DNA from: Schizochytrium sp. TIO01
Taxonomy: Eukaryota; Sar; Bigyra; Thraustochytrida; Thraustochytriidae
Length of the DNA: 64,000 bases
Direction of reading: 5' to 3'
Assembly (NCBI GenBank): GCA_004764695.1
Contig: SMSO01000014.1
Span: 2,121,148 to 2,185,147 of the forward strand
In this document: piece after piece, positions 42,046 to 54,549 of the stretch
Layout of the letters: every line of letters starts with the position of its first letter
Position numbering within the stretch: the first letter of the stretch is position 1
Notes under the pieces: model-generated
The model's database searches: none
Seen by the model: only the letters and a program-made list of their open reading frames with translations
Told to the model about the DNA's origin: nothing
Program-made: the position numbers and the translations under genes

Positions 42046-45000
42046 CTGCATATTATTACTCCAGAGCTAGAAGAAAAAGAAAACTTTTGATTTCAAAGTC
42101 ACAAGATTATTATTTTATGTAAAAAGTATACATTCAAGTTTTTATTTTTTGTTTTTGTTTTATTATTTATTTATTGGAAAGCAAGAGTAAGCTTTCTCTG
42201 ATTTCGAAAACAATTCATTTTGGGATACGATGGTGATCGAACTTGAAAATAAAATAGACAACACACTAAGATATCGTTGAAACGCAGGCAAGCACCAGAC
42301 TCCGGTACCGCTCCGCAAACTTGCGTGCAGGCGCATGTACCACCATTGATCTAATTGTCACGTACCAGACCGAAGCATTTACCCGGGGCAGTCCCAAGGG
42401 CGCCTCGCAGGTCTTTTCGCAAACAAACAGCTCTCGAAGAGCTAGCTTTCTGGCGTCTCGAGAGTTTCTCATGTTGTAGCAAACGGGGTGTGTACCGGCC
42501 AAGCAAGCACCCTGTTATATATAGCAGACCAGCTGTAGCTATGCTTTCTTATAACTTGTAGTCTTGCTTACTATAGCTGCTAACTAGGCTGTATAGAGCG
42601 CTTTGGGAGAGCTCACGGAGCAGGGTCAATTCTAACTTCCCAGATTTGTTGATTACTTGGCTCTGTGCAATGGGCGTCTTGATGGGATCGGCTGCATTCG
42701 GCGATGGTGATGAGGACTTTTGCTTCTAGTGCTCCGTCGAGCTTTACTGGCTGGTTTTGGTTTTCTTTATCCTTTTGGTCAGGCGATGGCTGTTGACTCG
42801 GGTTGCTTTGTAGCAGGAGCGATATTGAAAGGCATTGGCCGAACGTTCCACCGCCCACTCGGTTCTTTGAGGGCCATCATCGATGGTGCACGCGCGTACC
42901 GTCGTCTCTTTGTCAGTTAGTTAGTGAGCTTTGAGGGCGGTCTTTCTTAGGCGCTTATCGTTTCTTTCAGGATTACAATAGTTTTCATCCTTCGTTCGTT
43001 GCCCCAAAGTGCTATGAAGAGCGATCGTGAGCGATTGAGGCTGCTGAAGTCTCGATTGATTGACTTCGAGGCTTCTTCGTTGCAGATATTGTTGGGCTCG
43101 GTCGAGTCTGGCTTGAAAGTGAGCAAAACGCGTTGCCTGTGTGGAGACTGAGTCTTTGTTGCAGAGCTTTGCGGTGAAGATTTCGAGGCGAAAAGAGTAA
43201 GGGCGAGGGAGCAAGAACACCTATTGCCAATCTCGAACCGCGGGATTTAGCAGTTAATCCACGGCTGTCGATCGCTGGTTAGCCTAGCAAGATCACTATG
43301 TTCTATCCTTCTAGGCATCGTGCATGAAGAGAAGGAAATCCATCCGAAATTGAACATGCAAACAAATAAGCGGTACCTTTCTCCAGAGTTCGAACTACTT
43401 AAAAAATAAAAGATGTATATTAATAATTGATAATTCGAAGTAATTAAAATAAAATCGATCATGCTTCGAGTCTCGTTTTTATAAGAAATCCACAGCGGCT
43501 AATACTGACCGAATTCTTATTGAAGTGCTTTGCTGTTTAAAGTTCTGGTTTGTTTGTAATTATAGAATAAACAGAAGAAGAAAGAGTGATGTCGAAAAGA
43601 AGAGTCAAGTGCAAATTCAAAAAGGAATTCGAGGATTATTAATAATTTGCAGTAAAACATTAATATATTTTTTTAAAAAAGAAATTATTTATTTAAAGAA
43701 AAAAGGAAATATACAAGTGAAGACTTCTTCAAATTTTGATCTTTAAAAGAAACTAAAAGAAACTTTCATCACTGCCAGGACAGCACTGAACAAAGTACAG
43801 GCTCTCCCCATGGTGACTCCCAGGAAAGAGTATAAAATCAGAAAAGTCTTCATTTATTTGAGAACTGAGGAAACGACCGATAGAGAAAAGTAGCAGTGCC
43901 AAGGCTCAAGAAAGCGAGCGGTACCCGGCGATTTCCTGAGCGGCGAAATTGCCCGAGCTCCAAACCGCTAGAGATATATTTAGGACTTATTAGGAGCACC
44001 AGGATGACGTCATTTGCTGAGGCGAGTTCATATTGTTTATCGGCACTGGATTAAAAACGCACAATGGTGGAAGGATCAATCGCGATTAATTTCGAAGGTC
44101 TTCAAAAACACGAGCGAGCACGCATGTAATTCATGAGATACCCTTTAACTAAATATATGTTAGCTTCTTTTTTATGAAAGTTATCAAGGAACAGTCGTAA
44201 AATTGAAGATGGCCCTTCGGGGATGTGCAAACGATCGATATGCGATTGTCTAGCCAGTTATATCATAACTGCCAAGGTAGCTATGCTGGTGGCTTTCTCT
44301 ACAAGAACATAGTAGTAAATAGATCTCACGAGGAGCTTGAACATGTATGTGCGAAGGAAGGAAGGTATGTACCTAAAAAAAGGTACCTGATATACATATG
44401 GTCCTGGGAAAGAAGAAGTTTGAAAACTAATGATCCAGGAAAAGTAATTTTGAAGTAGAAGAAGGCTGGGCAAGCGAGTATATGACACCCGGCGCTACTT
44501 CCTTCGTGGAGGCTGTGTTGTGTACAGTTTTGAGTAGCGCGTTGGGTTTAGCCATTCGGTTGGGGGAGTGCCTAGTTGAGAGAGATGATAAGTAAGCGCC
44601 GGCGCCTTCAATAGATGAAAGTCGGCGCTCTTTCTTTGCCCTCAGGATCTCCGGGACCACTTTCTGGTTTTATTTTTTCTTTGGCATTTCTTATTATCTG
44701 GAGGATCAGGCCTGAAACTTTTAAAAGTGCTTGCTCCTTATTCGTGCTTAAGGAGGAGTTCAGGAAAAAACTGCATATGTCGCTCTGAGGCGCTGCTGCG
44801 TTTGGAAAGCTGACATGTCGCTGCGACCTTTTCGAAGATCTGGAACGTCTGCCGCCCAGTTCATGTACACATCGGTGCTTCCCTTCCGCTATTACCAGTT
44901 TGTCGCCCTCTTTTATCGATCCGGCAGTGTACTCTCTTGAGCCAGTCCCGTCTCTCTCTGTTTTGCTTCTTCACTTTCAAGTTGGACTTACTTTTTTCTT

Positions 45001-47458
45001 TTGTTTTGTTTTCTTTTCTTTCAGAACTCTGTTATTTCGAAGTGCCAGAACGTAGATTTTATGATGATGTTTGTGCTCTGTTTTCCACTGTGGATGTATA
45101 GTTATGGTAAATAACATTTCATAAATTAAAAGAAAATGTTTCTACACGAACTAAACAAGAGTCGGTGCTGCCTGTTTATGACTTAAGTTTAGCCGCAATA
45201 ATCAGCTGATTGACGAATCCATGCTTGCGACGCTGCCATCAGCCACATACTTCAGGCTTATTGAAGAGTGTCATATTCTGGCTGCCTTGTGGTGCTACAC
45301 GAGGAGTGCAAAATATTTTCTCCCACGCCCATCATGTCTTTGAGGTTGATGTTTCAAAAACACCAAAGTGTGGAATGATGTAATAAAGGAACGCTTTTGC
45401 TCCAGCCTCTGTAATAAAGGGTGCATATATCCTTAGCTACGTTATAGTCAAAATTTTACGCCCTTAATTCTGGCAGTAAGTTCGGGTCTTGAAACACGTG
45501 CCTGTACTGCTTGATTAAAAGTGCGTTTTCTTTTTAAAAGTAGAAGAAGTAAATATCTTCCAAGAATATTTACTGCTTATGTTCATAATTGCCGAGTGAA
45601 CAGAACAGCAAAGGTGGGAGTGCTGATTCCATTCAGTTGATTATTTTCAAGAATCCTATTTCGTCAGAAGATGTATACCTATACATAGATGTAGATATAT
45701 CAAGGTGAGTTGCGAAGTAGTTTTGGGAGCTGGTTTATAAGCCAAGCTTGAAAGCAAGTATTTTTCAGTTGTTGTTGTTGATTAGACAAAGGTTTCCCTC
45801 CCGCCTCTTGTTTATTCTTATTTTCTATTTTTGAATTAATTTTTTAATTTGAAGATTGGGCTATTGCTTCGATGCTTTTCATATGTCACCAAACCTAAGC
45901 CTCTGCTATGGCAAGCTCAACCTCTATTTATATGCGCAGGCACGCCACACGTTAGTTTCCTGAAAGCCATTTATTTAAAGGCAAATGATCTGAGCAGTAC
46001 ACACACGGAATGTCTGCTTCGATGCATTACTTTTCGATGCCTGCAGATAGATAGATCTATTGTGGCGTGCGCCCGAACACTCGGGCCGTATTCGTGCGTG
46101 CTGATGCAACTGTCTATCTAGATATCTTCACGTGTGTATAGCTCGGTCGGCCTGTCTTTGTGATGAATGTATGTATGAATGAATGTTTGCTTGTTTCTTT
46201 GCACGCATGCATGCATCTCTGTATCTCTGTCTAGAACTGGGTTCGAGCGAGTGTTTGGGGTACGCGCCCAATCAACGCACAAGGAGCGCCAACAGAGGGA
46301 CAGTTTCAGGAGCGACAGAATAAAGAGAAGTTTCCGCCTTTGGGCCCAAGCAAAGTCGGGAATTTTATCGTCAGAGCGATGACGGCGCACGAACGAGGAA
46401 GTTGGTTGGTTGTGTCATGCCGCTCCAAACTCGGCAACTAAAGCTGGAGATCGCGGGTCCTGCCACCCATGCATGCATGCTGCATGCATCATGCATCGCA
46501 AACACATGCATTAGAAAACAGCAGAGAACGGCGCTCTGACGTGCAAAACTGACGCCGTTGGAGCCGCCCCTGCGAAAAGATTGATCTGAGCTCGGAAATC
46601 TTGGATCACTTACATAGTCGGCGCCGATCTGCGCCGGACTAGCAGAAGAAGATCTGCTACTCGAGCCAGTTCCAGGCGCTTCGCGATGTTCTGGTCCGCA
46701 CAGTTGCGCTGTGTCATATGAGTGCCTGAGTGCCTAATATGGGAAGTTAGTTGCCTGCAGAGTCTTCGAACTAAACGAAAGTTTACAAAGATGGCCTATC
46801 TCTACTGGCCGTGTCACCGTTGCAACAGCTGTGACGGTCGGGAAATGAAATTGTTCTCTCTTACTCTGCGCACTTACCCAGAAAACCCCAAGGCTGCGGT
46901 ATGGGTTGGAAGTTTGTTTGAGTCTCACTTATCAGGAACGACTATTAGGTACCTAGCTACCTCCATCACTCGTGAAGTCTCTAATCTTTTTAATCTTTTG
47001 GTTTATGTTTTATTTTATGTTTTAAATTAACTAACGATTTTCATGAAATGAAATGAATGTTTTATTGAAATAGTTTAAAACATAAAAGGATTTTGCTAAG
47101 CTCTTTTTGTTCAAGTGAGCTTTCCTGTACACACAGTGAAGAAGAACTTTTTGTAGGAAAAGCCTTCGTGTCTAAGTTAGCTGAGAAAACAGGCGTGCCT
47201 TCTTCAACTGACCTGCTCAGTACTGCCACAGACTGATCCAGGGCTTTCGTCAGGGCGGGTATTTGGCGAAGCCTTGATCTGGGCCAAGCTTAGCTTCGCG
47301 TACGTGCGTGCTAGCGATCCAGGCTCGGCTCTTTTCGCGCTCCTTCTTCGAGCGTAAGCCTCTCTCCTGAGGATGCATTTCATTTGTCGCGGATTTCCCG
47401 CACCCGCTCATATTTGTACACGTGTGCATGAAACATGAAAGCGCTCATTCATTCACGC

Positions 47459-47494
47459 AGTCATTTATTCATTCATTCATTTATTCATTCATTC
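47459..47494. repeat. (ATTC)n imperfect microsatellite
   Basis: ATTC units with ATTT interruptions. Confidence 0.8.
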
Positions 47495-48147
47495 CACGAT
47501 CGAAGTGCTCTATACTCGTACTCGTCTTCCTTTGTAAAACGATGCAAGACTGTTCATCGGTTTTCGAGTCTACAAGTGCGGTATGAGGCGATGAAAGAAG
47601 GAAAGAAAGAGTGCCGCGTGGTCTAGAGCTAGGACAAAACTCAGGCCGCTGCGGGGACTGCGGGGATTCGCCTCGAGCAGCGGCGCGGCTTTTCTAAGGA
47701 AATAAAAGCGTCCATCCCATCTATTCCTTCATTCATTCCTTCATTCATCGAAAGAGCGGCCCAGACAATCAGTCAGTTGGTCAGTGAAGAAAATCCTGAC
47801 TTGTTTATACACTTACCTGGCCCAAGCAAGCCATTGATTAGGATGCACATACGACGATGGTACGATCGTACGATGTTCGTCTGTATGTTGGCGAACGGAG
47901 TCTTTCGAAGAACTTTCTAAGTCGCCAAACGCCGAACGATATGTGGTGCACTTTATTCATAGCGCCGGAGCTTGAAGGCATCTTCAGCGCGCGATCTTCG
48001 CTGCGGCTCTGACTTGAAGCAGTTCAAATGAAAGCTAAAGTGATAGCAAAAGTGAGGTGAGAGCGGAAATCCATAATAGAGGCAGCGCGCACCCCACTTG
48101 AGGCAAGAAAGTACACGACAAATATTACTTATTTTATTAGACGAAGA

Positions 48148-48174
48148 AAATAAATAAATAAATAAATAAATAAG

Positions 48175-48213
<39 letters not shown>

Positions 48214-48215
48214 AT
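48148..48215. repeat. (AAAT)n microsatellite
   Basis: About 17 AAAT units with one AAGT interruption. Confidence 0.92.
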
Positions 48216-48950
48216 GAAAACATGAAAACATGAAAAAATGAAGAAGTGAAGAAACTCGAAGCTGCTTCTTTCTTTCCGGGTTTAATGAATGGGTGTCTGT
48301 TCTGCGCTGTTCTGTTCTTGAGGTGGCGTGCCAATTGCTGCAAAGAGAAGGTTACGGAGAGGAGCTCACTCACAGCGGAGATATGCGTAAGAAATGAAAA
48401 GAGGGAAAGGGAGAATTGGCTTTTGCTTCCATGCTCAATCTTGAGCACGCTTCTCGCTACCAAAATGATCATCAAAGTAGCCGCGAAGATGCGACAGAGG
48501 TGAGTTCGGAAGTTGCCTTTCGCCCCTTTTCTTTCCTTTCTTTTTACTTCGCGATGGCCCGTGTCTGAATGAGTGCCGATAGAGTCCGAACTCTAATTGT
48601 TTGCGCTAATTTGGGTGATCTGACTTATCACTTCTTCCTTTTGATAAAATGCGAACAGGAGGACGTTCGCTGTTATGTCTTCAGTTTAAAGAGACGCCTG
48701 CGTTGGAAATGGTGATAACAGTACAATTAATTATCATCGTTCTTCGGACGAGACTGACTGCCTTGCAAGTCCTTCTCTGGATTCTGCGTAGACCCAATCC
48801 TATCCCTTCACTTCGAATCAAAGCCAAGCAATGTTCAAGATGTCACTACTGTGAAACACGAAAGTCCTTTCATTCGCAGACGGAAGAGCAGCAAATCCTT
48901 CTGAAAAGAGAGAAAAGAAGGAGAAAGAAAGGGAGGACTCTGCGATTGAG

Positions 48951-49110
48951 TTTGTTTGTTTGTTTGTTTGTTTGTTTGTTTGTTTGTTTGTTTGTTTGTT
49001 TGTTTGTTTGTTTGTTTGTTTGTTTGTTTGTTTGTTTGTTTGTTTGTTTGTTTGTTTGTTTGTTTGTTTGTTTGTTTGTTTGTTTGTTTGTTTGTTTGTT
49101 TGTTTGTTTG
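48951..49110. repeat. (TTTG)40 microsatellite
   Basis: 40 uninterrupted TTTG units (160 bp). It is the opposite-strand slope of a near-AAAC motif: AAAC at 38157 and CAAA here on the minus strand are the same repeat class in inverted orientation. Confidence 0.97.
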
Positions 49111-49431
49111 CACCTTTCTCTTGCTATCAGGACCACCGACCAATAGGAAGTACTCGAAAGCGCGACCCTTCGATATACTTAGTGTCGCCTACAGTCAGTC
49201 TGTGGAGCAAAGAGGACTCAGCTTTGATAGTATGCGTATGCCATGGGCAGCTAACTCACATCCCATAGGATCACAGCAGTCTTGAGGCGCGAAGCAAAAA
49301 GTCCAGTCGAGACGGCCTCTCTTGAGACGGGCCAGGCACCAAGCTAGACCAGAAGCCGGCTGCGGAGATTTACGCAGTCTGCGCGGGACTCGTTTCAACT
49401 CTCGAAGGACTCGAAGAGAAAGAAGAAGCTA

Positions 49432-49471
49432 TTCGAGGCCACTTCGAGGCCACTTCGAGGCCACTTCGAGG
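49432..49471. repeat. 11-bp tandem repeat
   Basis: TTCGAGGCCAC in three full copies and a partial fourth, 30 bp before the GAAA array. Confidence 0.95.
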
Positions 49472-49496
49472 GCCGTGGAAAGTGTTGCCAGCACTA

Positions 49497-49753
<257 letters not shown>

Positions 49754-50040
49754 GAAGGAGGAAGTGCGTTTCGAGATATTGTGGGTTACAATGCGTTACG
49801 TTACTGACCGTGGTCCTCGATTTGACGTACGTGTATCGCCAACCGAAAGAAAGTACATACCGCCGCCGCTGCGGCAGGCCAGGCCAAGGCGCCGGGACGC
49901 GGCCTCCACGACAGAAGCGGGCTCCGGCGGAGTGGCCGTCGGCTCGCGATGTACCCAAGAATACCTCGTCCTCGCCGCTTCTTCGCTCGCCCCGCCTCCG
50001 CAAGAGTACATTCATCGAGGGACAACAGAGCCAGGCGTTA

Positions 50041-50092
50041 ACGTCTCGCCTGTTCTGTTCACATTAACGTCTCGCCTGTTCTGTTCACGTAG
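50041..50092. repeat. 26-bp direct duplication
   Basis: ACGTCTCGCCTGTTCTGTTC occurs at 50041 and again at 50067. Confidence 0.95.
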
Positions 50093-50126
50093 GCATCATA
50101 CATACTGCTGTGCGCCAGGTTTAGAA

Positions 50127-50129
<3 letters not shown>

Positions 50130-50158
<29 letters not shown>
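50130..50158. repeat. (GA)14 microsatellite
   Basis: An uninterrupted GA dinucleotide run; read as Arg-Glu repeats in one frame. Confidence 0.95.
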
Positions 50159-50162
<4 letters not shown>

Positions 50163-52114
50163 AAAAAGAAAGAGTCACGGTAATGAGGGGAGGAGACGCA
50201 ACCGTCTCTTTCTTTCAAGTTCGAGTCTTGAGGCTACTTTTCCTTGGTTCCAAACACACTTATTGCAGCGTCTCTATTCTCGTTTTTCTTTTCATTCTTT
50301 TATTCTTTTATTTGTAGGTTTTTTGTTTTTGTTTTTTTTTTAATAAAATTAAGAATAAAAGAGAAAAAGAAAGAAAGAGAGGAGAAGGGCAATCAATTTG
50401 AAAAGCAGAGAAAAGTACTTTGTTGCAAGTCAGGTTGTAATCAGTGCTGCTAAAGCGTGGCTGACAGTGCTTGCCATGCGCGTGTATGTGTGGGCAATAT
50501 GAAAGTTTACAGGTCAAGCTAAACCTTGCTTATACCGCTTATAGCATATGGGGAAGAAGCTGTAATCCACTCTAAGCATTCGTCTATACGGGGTTACTGG
50601 CGCGCTGGAAAGGAAAGAAGGGTGTGTTTATGTTTGATAATTCTATTATTGCACGATATTTTTTTGCATTTTTTTTTTCTTCCGAGTTTAAAAACAAAGC
50701 TCAATTAATATGTGATATGATATGGTATCTATCCTATTTAAAAGTTGAAATCAAAATAGTTTCAGAAAAGTCAAACCATCTTTCTGAAAAGTACCTACCT
50801 ACATGAGCCCTAATAGCGCGCGCGTGAAAGCCCCTGTCTTTTTATATACACTATTGTTATCATTACTCCTTTCACTCACCCAATTGCATCATTCCAAAAG
50901 AAATCAGACTCTTAACAAGAAGCAGGAACTGCTAGCCCTCCTTCTGACTGACTGCGAAAGGGGCTTCCCCGCGCGAGAAAAAAGTCCGCCCGCCAGGACT
51001 CGTGCGGCCTCTTCGGAAAGGCAGAAGCCGCCCCGTCCTGAGAGATCTTTATGCGTATCCCAGGCAATCGAAGGCGGGGCCTTTTCCTTCTCTTGGTTGC
51101 TTCGAAGCACAAACCGTCGACGTCTGTGAACTTCCTCGCAAACAGCTAGTTATCCTTATTTTCGTTGCTGTTCGTTCTCCTTTTTGTTGATGACGACTGG
51201 AGGATCGAAGGAACGAAGAAAGAAACAAGAACAAATGAAAGAGTGAGAACGATCGATTTATTGACTCGTGGAGTTGTTGATTTGTTGATTCCATGTGAAT
51301 GATCAATTCGAGGGATGGGACAAAGAAGCTGGCTGAAGATGGCCTTTTTTTTTTTTTTTTTTGTCAAAGGAAGAGCACTGCGAAGACTTTGCGCCTGTTT
51401 CCGTGCGAGCGGGTTTGGAATAGGCGAAGAATAAGGAAATGCAGGATGACGACACGAAGTGTTCTTTGGCATCGATTGAAGGGCGAAGAGGGAGCTTTAG
51501 AGCGAGCGCTCTTTGCACTCTTTGCACTCTTTTCTCCCTTCCTCCTTCTTCTCTGAGTTGTGCTTTTGCATAGAAAGATTAACAGCGATGTTTTTATTTA
51601 ACCAATTCATTCGTTTGTTCGAAAAAGGAAAGAGCCTCATTTTTTACAAATTATTTATTTAGTTAAAAAAAAAAAAAGAAAAAAAAAAAGAGAAATCATA
51701 ATCTTGAATATGAATTTCACATCATTGCTCAAACTACATTTCTTAAACATTGTTTTCTTTCATTTATGTATTCCGGATTTTAAAAACGAAGTCGCAGGCT
51801 CATGTGTTTTAAAAAGTTCAGATTTTAGTTCCCTTTTTAATTTTATATTTACAAGATTAATAATAAAAGGGAAGCATGAAAGTTCAACTGAGGATGACTG
51901 AGATTCATTTGGAAAGAAGCCAGGGATGCGGCGCTTTCATTCGCGTGCACGGCATGAACACTCTGAAGCTGGCACGAGCTGAGTGAACAGCAGCAAAGCA
52001 AGTCAATCACCCATGCCTACCTAGAAGAAGGATTGAAAGCAAAGCAAAGCAAAGCAAAGCCAAGGATAAAGAAAGCACCTAAATAGCTGCACAGAAGGAC
52101 AGACAGAGAGAAAC

Positions 52115-52137
52115 GGACTGACTGACTGACTGACTGA
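52115..52137. repeat. (ACTG)n microsatellite
   Basis: Five to six ACTG units. Confidence 0.9.
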
Positions 52138-52411
52138 CGGGAAACTAAGGAGCAGTGGCTGGGACACAGGAAGCAGAAGCGGCAGCGAAGGAAGAGGGAA
52201 GCGCGAAAAGGAAGCAGAAACGAAGAAAATGACACGAGTGGACATGACTTCTTGAGCTTCGAAAAAAGAAAAAGTACCTTTTTCGTAGAGGAAATGGGTA
52301 CGCAGCCTTCCTTGAGCCCAGGGCCGCGGATCCTGGAAAGAGTGAGCGGGCTCGACGAGTCTAATTGCGCATGGTCAAGAGTCATAGCAGCAGCAGCGAC
52401 AGCCAGAAATG

Positions 52412-52473
52412 AACGAAAGAAACGAAACGAAATGAAACAAAACGAAACGAAACGAAACGAAACGAAACGAAAA
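52412..52473. repeat. (AAACG)n pentanucleotide repeat
   Basis: About twelve AAACG units with a few variants (AAATG, AAACA), one of the few non-tetranucleotide arrays here. Confidence 0.9.
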
Positions 52474-54520
52474 GAACTCAGGAACAGACCGGGGTGCATT
52501 CCGCTTGTTCGCATAGCTCAGAAGCAGCTGCATTGCGCTTGTTGGTTGGTTGGTTTGTTGGTTTGTTTGTTTGCTTGCTTATTTGTTGGCTTTTGCTGGC
52601 GGCTGGATTGTGTTTGATCAGCTTCGACTGTCTGTTTGTGTGTTGGCTTGTTGGCCCGTTTGTTTTGAGTTTTTGGGGTGTGTTGGTTTGAACCGTTGAG
52701 GGAAATGAACAGAAATAGATAGAGATACATAGATACATAGATACATAGGCAGGTGGGGGGAGATTCAGTCCCGTAGGACCTCTGCGCGTGACGAGATTGA
52801 GTTCTTGTCGCTGCGAGGATGAGCTGTTGCTTCGACTGAGAAGTGGGCGGATGGATGTCTGTTGGGCAGCACGTGGATGGTGCGTGGCCGACGAAGTTAT
52901 CCGAAGGAGAGCGATGGCTATATTTCCGTGTAGGGCTTCCCTCGCCTGAGGGTTTCGAGGGGCGCTGTTGCACACGTTGCGGGGCATCCCGATGGGGGTG
53001 CGCGCGAAAATTGCGTTGCACATGTTCTAACCTTCAATAATATGTAAATGTATTTGATTCTTCTTCTTTTTTTCTTTTTTTTAAGAAGAAGAGTGTGTAC
53101 TGTACTTTAATGACAAAAATACAGAAAGGAGTATACATACATGGTATGAATGCGAGATTTCTGTACTCTTATGCAGCGAAAGAGAAGGATGAAAAGCGCG
53201 GAAGCGCGAGTCCCTTGAGGAGAAGAAGACTTAGAAAAGCATCGCGGCGCGAATGAAGAGAAAGGGATTGATTCCTGGAGAGAGAGCCAAAGCTTGTCGG
53301 AGTTGAGTTAGAAGGACGCCTTGTTCAATATAGAAACCCTCCCTAGTCGATCTTGTTTGTTTCAGGAAGGGCCCTCGCTACGCAAGAATGAGCAATAGAT
53401 TCGCGAGATCGCCGTGAAATGGTGTGAATGTGTACTTTCTTCTTCTTTGAATTATTACAATCTTGCAGATGCATAAGTAAGCAACGCTCTCAGCTCCGGA
53501 CCGGGTAAGGCATGGAAGACCAGAATAAGCGACGAAGGAAACCTGGGATTCTTTCACTTATAGTGAGTGATCTTGCGCTATGGTGCGAACACAGGTGTTG
53601 TAGAATTGATGAAATTGCTGAGCGTTTTCTCAGTAGGTTGGTATCCATCCATGAGACACTCGCTCGTTGTAGCGCTTGAGCGGTAAAAGAGACATCTCGA
53701 TTCTCGGGCTGTTTAACGAGAGAGGCTCCCAATCCATGAAGCGGGAAGCAGCGAGAGCGGCAACGGCATGCGTAGGATACCCGTGGTGATGCGTGTCTTG
53801 GATTGCTTGGTATAACTGTAGAGACGCTCGTTTATTTTGTTTCATCTTACAAGCATTCGTCTGTTCATTGATGTCGATATCTTTTCTTTTCTTTTTCTTT
53901 TTTTAAAATATGTTTCATTAATTAAAATTATTGTTTTAGCTTAGTTTTATTTACTTTTTTAAATAAATATGTATAGGTAATAATAATATTCTTCTTCTTC
54001 GATTCTTAATCACATTTCCGGAAAGCTGCGAAAATATCTTGATTTATACGTCCTTGCTTGCTTGGGACGATTGGAGGAGCTGCCTGCCTTCTACCTGTTG
54101 GCAAAGCTCTTGAGAATTATTTTCTTCCTTTGAGAACTAAAGAAGAGCAGACACTAAAATGACGATGAAGAGATCTATCGTACTGAGGACTATAGCACAG
54201 GACACACGAAGGAAAAAAAAAATTTAAAAAATCGTTTTTCCTCTTTCAAAGCATCGATGGCCATAGATGTGCTCATTCCAATGACGATGCGATTCTGTGA
54301 ATAAAACGATACAGGAGAAGAGACTTCACGAAGCTACCGAGAATCCCAACAAGAAATAAAGACGTGATTGGTACCAAAGAGGTCCGCTCACCCGTCTTAT
54401 CTACCGTCGTCAACTTGTAAATCAACAAATCTTCTTGGTGGGTAATTCCTGAAATACAACGGAAGTCTACGGGTTGGAATTACTCGCAGAGGATTCCGGC
54501 ACTCGAGGATCCTCGTCATG

Positions 54521-54549
54521 AAGCAAGCAAGCAAGCAAGCAAGCAAGCA
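54521..54549. repeat. (AAGC)7 microsatellite
   Basis: Seven AAGC units. Confidence 0.95.

Noticed and set aside
41499-42122. 207-codon plus-strand frame
   Set aside because: Trp/Arg/Cys-rich and without domain signs; the opposite strand of its right half reads more like coding sequence.
50214-50232. tRNA T-arm-like hairpin TCAAG-TTCGAGT-CTTGA
   Set aside because: The following GGCTACT has no matching acceptor strand about 70 bases upstream, and no D-arm or anticodon arm can be drawn.
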